Positions 51,623-59,192 of a DNA stretch of 64,000 nt are shown here, one piece after another. This DNA comes from Geobacteraceae bacterium (GTDB lineage: Bacteria; Desulfobacterota; Desulfuromonadia; Geobacterales; Geobacteraceae): contig WSYB01000003.1 of assembly GCA_009773645.1 (NCBI GenBank), forward strand, positions 124,001-188,000. The letters run 5' to 3'. The notes beneath the pieces were generated by a model, which worked only from the letters and a program-made list of their open reading frames with translations, did not search any database and had not been told where the DNA came from. Both the position numbers and the translations under genes were made by a program. How positions within the stretch are numbered: position 1 is the first letter of the stretch; every line of letters begins with the position of its first letter.

Positions 51623-51699
51623 GGGAAGCGGGAAGCGGGAAGCGGGAAGCGGGAAGCGGGAAGCGGGAAGCGGGAAACGGGAAGCGGGAAACGGGAAGC
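51623..51699. repeat. Eleven-unit GGGAAGC tandem heptamer repeat
   Basis: Perfect 7-bp units run from 51623 to 51699; units 8 and 10 are GGGAAAC, all others GGGAAGC. The same unit appears singly or in pairs in the dispersed repeats at 15615, 33672 and elsewhere, so this looks like an expanded copy. It lies 18 bp after the transglutaminase gene stop and may vary in length between strains. Confidence 0.9.
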
Positions 51700-51777
51700 A
51701 GTCTGTCCGATGAGTCGCCATTCCCTCGCCTACTGCACATTGCTCGGAACGGAAGCTTGCGGTTTTTCAGCCAGTCC

Positions 51778-53106
51778 CTACTCCCCGGTCCCCGGTCCCT
51801 GATTCTTTGTCCCCAATTCCCACTCTTTTCCATACTGTTTGAGAATCGCCTGAATATCCCACTTGGTTGCTACTCCCCAAGGACCGACCGCCACCAGATT
51901 CAGATTGTGGGGTGCAAACAGTGACCGTGCCGTTGATCTTACGGTTTCCGCATCAACGGCGGCCACCTCGGCGTGATCTTCTTCGATATGCCTGACCAGC
52001 CCCATCAACTCGCCCCAGCCGTAACGCACCTGCATCTCAAAGGTGGAATCCCTGCTGTACTCCAGATCGAAAAAGTAACCCTGCTTGATCCGTTGCAACT
52101 CGTCAGCGGGGATGGGCTCTACGGCAATCCGCATGGTTTCCCTGAGAACTTCCCCGACAGCCTGGGCAAGGTTTTCCGGTGCAGTGGAGAGCTCAATGGC
52201 AAAGGCGCCGGTCTCTTCGTAGGCGGAGATGCTGGCGTCAACGGAGTACACTATCCCCAGCCGCTCCCGAAGGGAGAGGTGAAGGCGGGAGCTGCCGCCA
52301 CCGCAGAGGATTCTTCTGATCAGCCGGGTCGTTGCGATCCTTTGGTCCGGGCGGGCAAAACCGCGAAAGGCGATTTGCAGATGCACCTGACTGTCCGAAT
52401 CTTCAATAAAAACCGTCTGTGGTGCACTCTGCCCACTGGGAGGAGGGCACAGAACACAGCCCAGAGCTCCGCTCCAGGAACTGAACGCGCTTTCACTTGC
52501 TGCAAAAGCGACGTCGGCATTGACATCACCGGCAATGACCACGACGGCGTTAGCCGGGACGTAATAGCGCGCCAGATGCCCACGCAAATCGTCCGTGGTA
52601 AAGTTGTTGATGGTTTCCAGATAACCGATGGTCGGGGCACCTAGCGGATGGCCCGGCCACAAGAGCTGGCTCGCCAGGTTATGGGTGTTGATCTCTTCAC
52701 CACGCTCGTTGATATCCTCAAGGGCTTCTTCGGTAATGATCCGTTTTTCAACTTCAATTCCCGACAGAGCGGGGCGCAGCAGCATCGAAGAGAAGAGGTT
52801 AATCCCTTCCGCCACGCGGGTTGGGTGGACTCTGGAAAAGTAGCAGGTGCTTTCTTCATCGGTGGAGGCGTTGACGCTGCCGCCGATAACCTCGAAGGCG
52901 GTTTCCAGTTCCTGGGTGGTGGGATATTCTGCCGTGCCGCGGAACAGCATATGTTCAAGGAAGTGGGAAAGCCCCTCTTTTTCTGCCGGATCATTGCGCC
53001 CGCCGACTTTCAGATAAATTGCAATCTCGGCGCAGTGCAGGTGCGGCATCTCCACTACCACCAGCCGAAGACCGTTGGGGAGTGCTTTTTTATGGCAGGT
53101 GATCAT
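51778..53106 (-). CDS. M16-family zinc metallopeptidase (processing-protease type)
   Basis: A 442-residue pitrilysin-family peptidase. The inverted zinc motif is GLSHFLEHMLFRG (HxxEH) near residue 50, with the third ligand in ITEEALEDINERGEE, followed by the inactive second half (SSRLHLSLRERLGIVYSVDA). Relatives include mitochondrial processing peptidase beta subunits and bacterial YmxG. The start at 53106 has GGAGAAAAA just before it; a frame to 53214 overlaps the next gene. The last residues (NQGPGTGE) are encoded by a GGGACCGGGGACC dispersed repeat at 51779-51800, suggesting a repeat-derived C-terminus. Confidence 0.92.
   Translation of the reverse strand: MITCHKKALPNGLRLVVVEMPHLHCAEIAIYLKVGGRNDPAEKEGLSHFLEHMLFRGTAEYPTTQELETAFEVIGGSVNASTDEESTCYFSRVHPTRVAEGINLFSSMLLRPALSGIEVEKRIITEEALEDINERGEEINTHNLASQLLWPGHPLGAPTIGYLETINNFTTDDLRGHLARYYVPANAVVVIAGDVNADVAFAASESAFSSWSGALGCVLCPPPSGQSAPQTVFIEDSDSQVHLQIAFRGFARPDQRIATTRLIRRILCGGGSSRLHLSLRERLGIVYSVDASISAYEETGAFAIELSTAPENLAQAVGEVLRETMRIAVEPIPADELQRIKQGYFFDLEYSRDSTFEMQVRYGWGELMGLVRHIEEDHAEVAAVDAETVRSTARSLFAPHNLNLVAVGPWGVATKWDIQAILKQYGKEWELGTKNQGPGTGE
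51779..51800. repeat. CCCCGGTCCCCGGTCCCT dispersed repeat at the M16 gene 3' end
   Basis: It is the same motif as in the 15615-15712 element and contributes the final codons and the stop region of the peptidase gene. With the heptamer array 80 bp away it may form a split inverted element. Confidence 0.6.
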
Positions 53107-53119
53107 TTTTTCTCCATAT

Positions 53120-53575
53120 TTATAACAGGTTTTGTGCTCCTTGCCGAACAAGCCAGGCGACGGTCGCATAGCGGGCCAATTTACCGGAAAAGACCAGCAG
53201 GGAAAAACGGGCAAAGTGTATCTTCAGGACCCCCCCCACCAGGCAGAGCGGGTCTCCGATAACCGGCAACCAGGAAAAGAGAAGGGACCAGGAGCCATAT
53301 TTTCCATAGAACCTTTCCGCCCGTCCCCTTTCCCTGTCGCCGATGCGCAAAACCTTGCGAACCAGGAATGGGCCGCCGTAAACGCCTATCCAATAGGTGG
53401 TGCAGGCTCCCAGGTAGTTGCCGACCGATGCCACGGCCACCGACACGACCGGATCGTGTTTTTTCAGAAGCATGGTCACCAGCAGCCACTCGGAACCGAG
53501 CGGGATGAGGGTTGAGGCCAGAAAACTTAACGCAAAGAGGGCCGGATAGCCGTGATTGGCGAGGAGGTCGTGCAT
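53120..53575 (-). CDS. DedA/YqaA-family membrane protein
   Basis: A 151-residue small member of the DedA/SNARE-associated (VTT) family. Hydrophobic helices lie near residues 8-35, 45-68, 95-115 and 120-140. The YqaA-type core is recognisable in SFLASTLIPLGSEWLLV, VASVGNYLGACTTYWIG, and SWLPVIGDPLCLVGGVLKI with the conserved Pro-Gly-Asp-Pro. VTT proteins are lipid scramblases or flippases supporting undecaprenyl-phosphate recycling; this short branch is less studied. It is 13 bp upstream of the M16 gene on the same strand. Confidence 0.87.
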   Translation of the reverse strand: MHDLLANHGYPALFALSFLASTLIPLGSEWLLVTMLLKKHDPVVSVAVASVGNYLGACTTYWIGVYGGPFLVRKVLRIGDRERGRAERFYGKYGSWSLLFSWLPVIGDPLCLVGGVLKIHFARFSLLVFSGKLARYATVAWLVRQGAQNLL

Positions 53576-53641
53576 TAATTCAAGTTAGCGGAAAGATAAC
53601 GGTTTGTCAAAGGGTTTGGCAGCGGTGACAGAACCGACGCG

Positions 53642-53673
53642 AAAGGCCGCTTATCAGATGAAAAGCGGCCTTT
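53642..53673. repeat. Perfect 11-bp hairpin in the DedA-aroF divergent gap
   Basis: AAAGGCCGCTT pairs exactly with AAGCGGCCTTT around a 10-nt loop. It lies upstream of the aroF leader promoter and is followed by CCCGATTCGGG. It may insulate the two divergent units; no long T-run follows. Confidence 0.55.
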
Positions 53674-53694
53674 CCCGATTCGGGAAATTTCTGC

Positions 53695-53724
53695 TTGACA
53701 TCCGGCTGTAAAATCGGCGAATAT
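53695..53724 (+). promoter_or_regulatory. Candidate promoter of the aroF leader
   Basis: TTGACA (53695-53700) is followed at 18 bp by GAATAT (53719-53724), or at 21 bp by TATGAT. Either places the start within a few bases of the leader peptide ATG at 53732, which has no ribosome-binding site before it (GATCCCC). Confidence 0.5.
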
Positions 53725-53731
53725 GATCCCC

Positions 53732-53818
53732 ATGGTTAACAACGGCTACTTTACCTATTTTAACTTTTACTTTTGGTACGGCTTTTATTTTATGCCGTCT
53801 GCCCCGGTAGAGGTTTAA
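53732..53818 (+). CDS. Aromatic-amino-acid leader peptide upstream of aroF
   Basis: A 28-codon reading frame whose residues 6-20 read YFTYFNFYFWYGFYF: twelve of fifteen are Phe, Tyr or Trp. It ends MPSAPVEV then TAA and is followed by two hairpin terminators before aroF. This is the layout of transcription attenuation: ribosomes stall on Phe/Tyr codons when charged tRNA is scarce and let polymerase pass the terminators. No Shine-Dalgarno is visible and the putative promoter abuts the ATG, so it may be translated from a leaderless start. It is far too short to be found by ordinary gene calling. The role is inferred from composition and position. Confidence 0.82.
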   Translation: MVNNGYFTYFNFYFWYGFYFMPSAPVEV

Positions 53819-53853
53819 TTTAGGAATAGCTGGAACTAAATTCAAAAACCGAG

Positions 53854-53891
53854 AGCCGAGGGTGGACAGGAGAGCACACCCCCGGCTTTTT
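53854..53891 (+). terminator. Attenuator terminator 1
   Basis: AGCCG(A)GGGTG pairs with CACCC(C)CGGCT with one mismatch, followed by TTTTT. It lies 35 bp after the leader peptide stop. Confidence 0.85.
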
Positions 53892-53918
53892 AGTTTCTAG
53901 AAGAGCAGTTACAATATC

Positions 53919-53947
53919 AAGGCCGGGGGGCGAACCTCCGGCCTTTT
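53919..53947 (+). terminator. Attenuator terminator 2
   Basis: AAGGCCGG pairs exactly with CCGGCCTT, extended by GG/CC inside, followed by TTTT. It lies 32 bp before aroF. Two tandem terminators in one leader are unusual. Confidence 0.8.
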
Positions 53948-53979
53948 GCGTTTCGGTAACACGGCAAAGGAGAGAAAGG

Positions 53980-54999
<1,020 letters not shown>

Positions 55000-55002
55000 A
55001 AA

Positions 55003-55075
55003 GAGGTGCGAGGCTCCAGGTTCGAGGATCGAGCTTCAATAAAACGTAGAAGATTGAACGGAGAACCTCGAACAG
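55003..55075. repeat. GAGGTTCGAGGATCGAG-type dispersed inverted repeat
   Basis: GAGGCTCCAGGTTCGAGGAT on the left partly pairs with GGAGAACCTCGAACAG on the right. Related fragments are at 55630-55661 and 62164-62195. It occupies the gap after aroF. Confidence 0.55.
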
Positions 55076-55141
55076 CATTTTTGCTTGCGCTCATCTTCCC
55101 TTTTTTCTAGTATTGGGGAAATTTCATTCAGAGGAGGTTGT

Positions 55142-55606
55142 ATGAGGAAGCTGGCTCTTTTGTTGGCCCTGATCGTTTCGTTCTGTGCTGTCTACCCTGC
55201 CCAGGGGAAAAGCCCGTACATGCCGGAAGATGAGCTGAAGGCCGAAGCAAGGCAGGGGCTTGAGGAGATTCTTGACCTCTGGAGAGAGGGGAAATATGCC
55301 GATCTCTACGAAAGGACCTCGGGCGGCAAACAGACGAAGGAGAGCTTTGTCGCAAAGCTTTCCGATGCCGTCTGCAAGCCTGCCTGCTGCTGGGAGAAGA
55401 TGCAGGATGTCAAGGTCGGTATAAAGGGGGACAGCAGCGCGGAAATCAGGGCGAAACTCGGGTTTGAGGGGGGAAAGGGGACCGAATTCAAGACCAGGTC
55501 GTTCAGGCTGGTTAAAGAGGACGGGGTGTGGCGGATCGGCCAGTCGGACATCCTTTCCCTGGCCGGCTCCGCAAAAAAGAAGGGGGGGAGTAAAAAGAAG
55601 AAATAG
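55142..55606 (+). CDS. Exported hypothetical protein
   Basis: A 154-residue protein with a signal peptide (MRKLALLLALIVSFCAVYPA, cleavage after AQG). The mature part has an alpha/beta pattern (EARQGLEEILDLWREGKYAD, VKVGIKGDSSAEIRAKLGFE, RSFRLVKEDGVWRIGQSDIL) resembling small NTF2- or DUF4878-like exported domains, with a Lys-rich tail (KKKGGSKKKK). Two vicinal Cys pairs (CKPACC) could bind metal or form disulfides. The function is unknown. The start has GAGGAGG upstream. It begins a run of three plus-strand genes of envelope type. Confidence 0.75.
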   Translation: MRKLALLLALIVSFCAVYPAQGKSPYMPEDELKAEARQGLEEILDLWREGKYADLYERTSGGKQTKESFVAKLSDAVCKPACCWEKMQDVKVGIKGDSSAEIRAKLGFEGGKGTEFKTRSFRLVKEDGVWRIGQSDILSLAGSAKKKGGSKKKK

Positions 55607-55629
55607 AAGGGGTATACTGAATAAAACAA

Positions 55630-55661
55630 GTTCCGGGTTTCGAGTTTAGAGTTTCGAGTTG
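55630..55661. repeat. GTTTCGAGTTTAGAGTTTCGAG dispersed repeat fragment
   Basis: A short low-complexity stretch between two genes, related to the GAGGTTCGAGG family at 55003 and 62164. Confidence 0.45.
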
Positions 55662-55689
55662 ACCCCAACACCTTAACAACGGAAGAGAT

Positions 55690-56649
55690 ATGAAAGGGCC
55701 TGCTACCCTCCTCGTGCTCGTGCTTTTCCTGTTTCCTGTTTTTTCTGCCCCGGGAAACCTCCTCCATGCGGCGCAGGAGAAAAGCAGGGCCGAGGTTTAT
55801 TACAACCAGGGGCTTGCTTACAAGGATGCGGGGGAATTCGACAAAGCGATTGCCGGCTTCACCCGCGCGGTTGAGACCGATCCTTCCCATGCCGGGGCGT
55901 TTACCGAACGCGGGTTGCTCTATTTCCTCAAAAGGGAGTTTGAGAAGGCCGTAGCCGACTATGGACGGGCCCTGGCGATAGACCCGTTTTTTCTCCCCGC
56001 CCTCTATAGCCGGGGGGCGCTCTTCATGCGGACAGGGCGATACGACGCCGCCATCGCAGACTTCAGCCATATCATCAGGATCAATCCCCTGGAGTTTGCC
56101 GCCTATGGCAATCGCGGGGTTGTCCGGGTGGTGAAAGGGGAGTCCGGGAAGGCGATCGAAGATCTCACTCGTGCCCTTGAGCTCAATCCCAACTATGTAG
56201 AGGCGCTCTACACGCGCGGTATCGCCTTTCGCAACACCGGCCGATATGACGAGGCAATCGAGGACCTCTCCCGGTTTATCGAGCTGAACCCTGCCCGCGG
56301 TGAGGCGTACTACGAACGCGGGCATGCCTACCTTGAGGCGTGCAGACTGAGAGAGGCACTGGCCGACTTCAACTGGGACATCCGGATAAATCCGGGGCAT
56401 GGCGATGGATATTTCTTCAGGGCGCTCACCCTCGACCGGATGGGTAATGCGGTGGAAGCGGCGGCAGCGTACGAAGAGTTTCTCCGCAAGGATATACCGG
56501 CGTCCGGCGATTCCCATCGGGAAGAGGCGGAGAAACGGAGCAAGGCTTTAAGGTCGAAGGGAGAAGGGAGCCTTCTTCTTGCCCCCTGTCCCATGCCTGT
56601 GTCGCCTCCTCCGGACAAGCTTGAAGGCGAATGGGACCAAGAGGGGTAA
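55690..56649 (+). CDS. Exported tetratricopeptide-repeat protein
   Basis: A 319-residue protein with a signal peptide (residues 1-27, ending NLLHAAQ) followed by about seven consecutive TPRs from residue 33 to 270. Each has the pattern 'A-Y--RG----------A--D---A---nP', for example AYYNQGLAYKD-like, GAFTERGLLYFLKREFEKAV and EALYTRGIAFRNTGRYDEAI. TPR arrays bind other proteins; the target is unknown. The C-terminal 40 residues are Pro-rich and low complexity. It ends three bases before the ChaN-like gene, so the two are co-transcribed. Confidence 0.88.
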   Translation: MKGPATLLVLVLFLFPVFSAPGNLLHAAQEKSRAEVYYNQGLAYKDAGEFDKAIAGFTRAVETDPSHAGAFTERGLLYFLKREFEKAVADYGRALAIDPFFLPALYSRGALFMRTGRYDAAIADFSHIIRINPLEFAAYGNRGVVRVVKGESGKAIEDLTRALELNPNYVEALYTRGIAFRNTGRYDEAIEDLSRFIELNPARGEAYYERGHAYLEACRLREALADFNWDIRINPGHGDGYFFRALTLDRMGNAVEAAAAYEEFLRKDIPASGDSHREEAEKRSKALRSKGEGSLLLAPCPMPVSPPPDKLEGEWDQEG

Positions 56650-56652
56650 ACG

Positions 56653-57501
56653 ATGGATAAGGCCTTCAGAACCATTGCTCTCCTCCTGGTTTGTGCGACG
56701 GTGGTCCTCCTTACCGGAAGGTGCTTCAGCACGGAGCGTGCGGTCAGGGTCAGCGACGGGAGCGTAATCGGCTTTGACCGGATGATAAGGGAGGTGAAGG
56801 GGGCGAAGCTGGTTTTTGTCGGGGAAGTTCATGACCAGAAGGCGCACCATGAGGCGCAGCTCCGTACCATAAAGGCGCTTCACAAGGCGGGCACGCCCAT
56901 TGCCATCGGGTTGGAGATGTTTACCGCCGATAGTCAGCATGACCTCGACCGGTGGGTGGCGGGAAGGATGGAAAAGGAGAGGTTTATCAGGCTTTACTAT
57001 GATAACTGGCAGATGCCGTGGCCGTTGTACGGTGATATTCTCCACTATGCCCGCCAGAACAGAATCCCCTTGATCGGCCTCAACGTGCCGCGGGATGTTG
57101 CCCAGAAGGTTTCAAGCAAAGGGTTTGCCGCGCTGACCCGCGACGAGAAGAAAAAACTCCCCTCCGGCATCACCTGCGATGTGGACGCCGCCTATACGGA
57201 GTTCATTAAAAAAGCGTATGCGCAGCATGCCAGAAACGACAAATCCTTCATTCATTTCTGCGAGGCCCAGATGCTCTGGAACAAGACGATGGCCTGGCAC
57301 CTTGCCCGTTTCCTGGAAAAACACCCGAAATATACAGTTGTTGTGCTTGTGGGGGCGGGTCATGCCCTGAAGAGGGGGATACCTGCAGAGGTTGAAGCGA
57401 TCTCCGGTTTCAACTGCAAGGTCATTCTGCCGGAGATGTCCGATATGCCGGCAAGGGCGGTGACCGGCGGGGACGCCGACTATGTTCTGTTATTGAAGTG
57501 A
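56653..57501 (+). CDS. ChaN/Tiki-superfamily lipoprotein-like protein (haem-binding family)
   Basis: A 282-residue protein with an N-terminal hydrophobic segment (RTIALLLVCATVVLLTGRCF) that may be a signal peptide or lipobox. The core matches the ChaN/DUF399 family of the Tiki/TraB-like fold. The catalytic or haem-binding motif VFVGEVHDQKAHHEAQ contains Gly-Glu and His, followed by AIGLEMFTADSQHDLDRW, MPWPLYGDILHYAR and VVVLVGAGHALKRGIP with the second GxxH. ChaN of Campylobacter binds haem; the role here is unproven. It overlaps closely with the TPR gene and converges with the kinase gene at 57512. Confidence 0.85.
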   Translation: MDKAFRTIALLLVCATVVLLTGRCFSTERAVRVSDGSVIGFDRMIREVKGAKLVFVGEVHDQKAHHEAQLRTIKALHKAGTPIAIGLEMFTADSQHDLDRWVAGRMEKERFIRLYYDNWQMPWPLYGDILHYARQNRIPLIGLNVPRDVAQKVSSKGFAALTRDEKKKLPSGITCDVDAAYTEFIKKAYAQHARNDKSFIHFCEAQMLWNKTMAWHLARFLEKHPKYTVVVLVGAGHALKRGIPAEVEAISGFNCKVILPEMSDMPARAVTGGDADYVLLLK

Positions 57502-57511
57502 AATTACGGGG

Positions 57512-58987
57512 CTAACCTTCCTGTTCTTCCCCTTGCGTTTCGTTAAAAGCCGGCAGCGATACGTAAAAGGTGCTACCCGTTCCCTCTGCGCTTTCCACCC
57601 AGACCCGTCCGTTGTGGGCGGTGACGATCTCCCGCACCAGCGCAAGCCCGAGGCCGGTCCCGCCGATCATGCGGCGGTCGGTATTGTCCAGACGGTAAAA
57701 CTTTTCGAAGATCCTGTCCCGCACCTCCTGCGGTATTCCCGGCCCTTCATCTTTTACCCACAGGATTACGCTTTCCCCTTTGCGGTGAGACCCTATGGAT
57801 ATCAGGCTCCCGCTTGGCGAGTATTTGGCAGCATTGGAAATGATATTGGTCAATACCTGGTGCAGCCTGGCGGCGTCTCCGCGGACCGGGGGAAGGTCGG
57901 GGGGACAGTCGATAGCGATCCGATGCTGGTTATCGTCCAGGGCGATAAGATCGACAGCGTCCTGAATGAGAGGTTGAACCGGCACCGCCTTAAATCGGTA
58001 TGTCGCCCGGCGCGCCTTTATCTGTTGCATGTCGAGAAAATTGCCGATCAGTTCGTTGAGCCGCACGGTTTCCTTATGGATCGTGTTGAGATAGTTTCTC
58101 TGCTGCGCCGGATCCACTTCATGTCCCAGCAGGAACTCGCTGAAGCCCAACATGGCCGTTAACGGCGTGCGCATTTCATGGCTCACTGCGGAAATCATCT
58201 CGTCCTTCAACTGCTCCATTTCTTTCCGCTCGCTGATATCAATGGCTATTTCGAGCCTCACCAGCCGGCCGTCGGTCCAGTATATCGCCCGGTCGATACA
58301 CTGGTACGATCTGCCGGTGATGCTGTTCCGGTACTCCCAGACGTGGGGGGGAAGCGGTTTGCCGTCTTGAGCTATATTGCCGTTGGTGCAGAAGGAACAT
58401 GGGCCGATCTGGTCCGTATGGAACATGTGGAAACACTTTTCTCCATCCCAATCGGAGCCGAAGATGGAAGCGCCGTATTTATTCAGGTAGATAAGCTGGT
58501 GCGTGTCCATGTCGGCCACGTAGACCAGGGCATTGATTGAATCGAAAATTGTGTTCATTTGCTCGAACTGGTTGCGCAGGGCTTCTTCGGCCTGTCGTCT
58601 CCTGTTGCGCTCTGCCGCCTCGCGCAGTTCACGCTGGATGGCGGGAACCAGCCGCTGGAGGTTGTTCTTCATCAGGTAATCGTGGGCGCCGGCCTTCATT
58701 GCGGCAACTGCGAGGTCTTCGCCGATCTTGCCCGATACTATTATGAAGGGAAGGTCCAGGCCGGATGACTGCAGTATATTCAGCGCGGTCATGGCGTTGA
58801 ATTGCGGCAGGTTGTAATCGGCGATGACCAAATCCCACTCCTGCCCGGCAAGTGCGGCTCTCATGGTCTCCGCCGTATCTACGCGCCTGCAAAAGGGGTC
58901 GTAGCCTCCCCGTGCCAATTCCCGTAGCAGCAGAACGACATCTTCTTCCGAATCTTCGATTACCAATAACCGTATCTGTGTGGTCAC
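57512..58987 (-). CDS. Receiver-PAS-histidine kinase (hybrid two-component sensor)
   Basis: A 491-residue signalling protein. The N-terminal receiver has the acidic pair IEDSEED, phospho-Asp in LVIADYNLPQFN and Lys in HDYLMKNN. A PAS domain follows (residues 150-260), with CSFC and CFHMFH that might hold a ligand. HisKA has ISAVSHEMRTPLTAMLGF and HATPase has NIISNAAKYSPSG, VKDEGPGIP and GGTGLGLALVREI. The receiver at the N-terminus means it is probably itself driven by an upstream kinase. No partner is adjacent. It has no membrane segment. Confidence 0.92.
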   Translation of the reverse strand: MTTQIRLLVIEDSEEDVVLLLRELARGGYDPFCRRVDTAETMRAALAGQEWDLVIADYNLPQFNAMTALNILQSSGLDLPFIIVSGKIGEDLAVAAMKAGAHDYLMKNNLQRLVPAIQRELREAAERNRRRQAEEALRNQFEQMNTIFDSINALVYVADMDTHQLIYLNKYGASIFGSDWDGEKCFHMFHTDQIGPCSFCTNGNIAQDGKPLPPHVWEYRNSITGRSYQCIDRAIYWTDGRLVRLEIAIDISERKEMEQLKDEMISAVSHEMRTPLTAMLGFSEFLLGHEVDPAQQRNYLNTIHKETVRLNELIGNFLDMQQIKARRATYRFKAVPVQPLIQDAVDLIALDDNQHRIAIDCPPDLPPVRGDAARLHQVLTNIISNAAKYSPSGSLISIGSHRKGESVILWVKDEGPGIPQEVRDRIFEKFYRLDNTDRRMIGGTGLGLALVREIVTAHNGRVWVESAEGTGSTFYVSLPAFNETQGEEQEG

Positions 58988-59157
58988 GTGAATGATATCC
59001 TTTGCGTCGTTATCGGCACACCACGCCTGCTTTTCGGCTTTAGTGAGATTCTACCCGTTTCATGTTTCGCTTACAAGAATCTCTTCAAAGCAATTATCCC
59101 ATAGATGTTATCAAAAAAACGCCGCTTTCACAGGGATTCTTTTCGCCATAATGGTGC

Positions 59158-59186
59158 TTGACGCATTTTTTTGCTTCAGGTAGTCT
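59158..59186 (+). promoter_or_regulatory. Promoter abutting the U32 peptidase start
   Basis: TTGACG (59158-59163), a 17-bp spacer and TAGTCT (59181-59186) lie only six bases before the ATG at 59193, and no Shine-Dalgarno is visible, suggesting a leaderless mRNA. The rest of the 58988-59157 gap has no recognised feature. Confidence 0.5.
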
Positions 59187-59192
59187 GAACCG

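Noticed and set aside
51623-51699. CRISPR-like array
   Set aside because: Units are 7 bp with no spacers and no cas genes are nearby; it is a simple tandem repeat.
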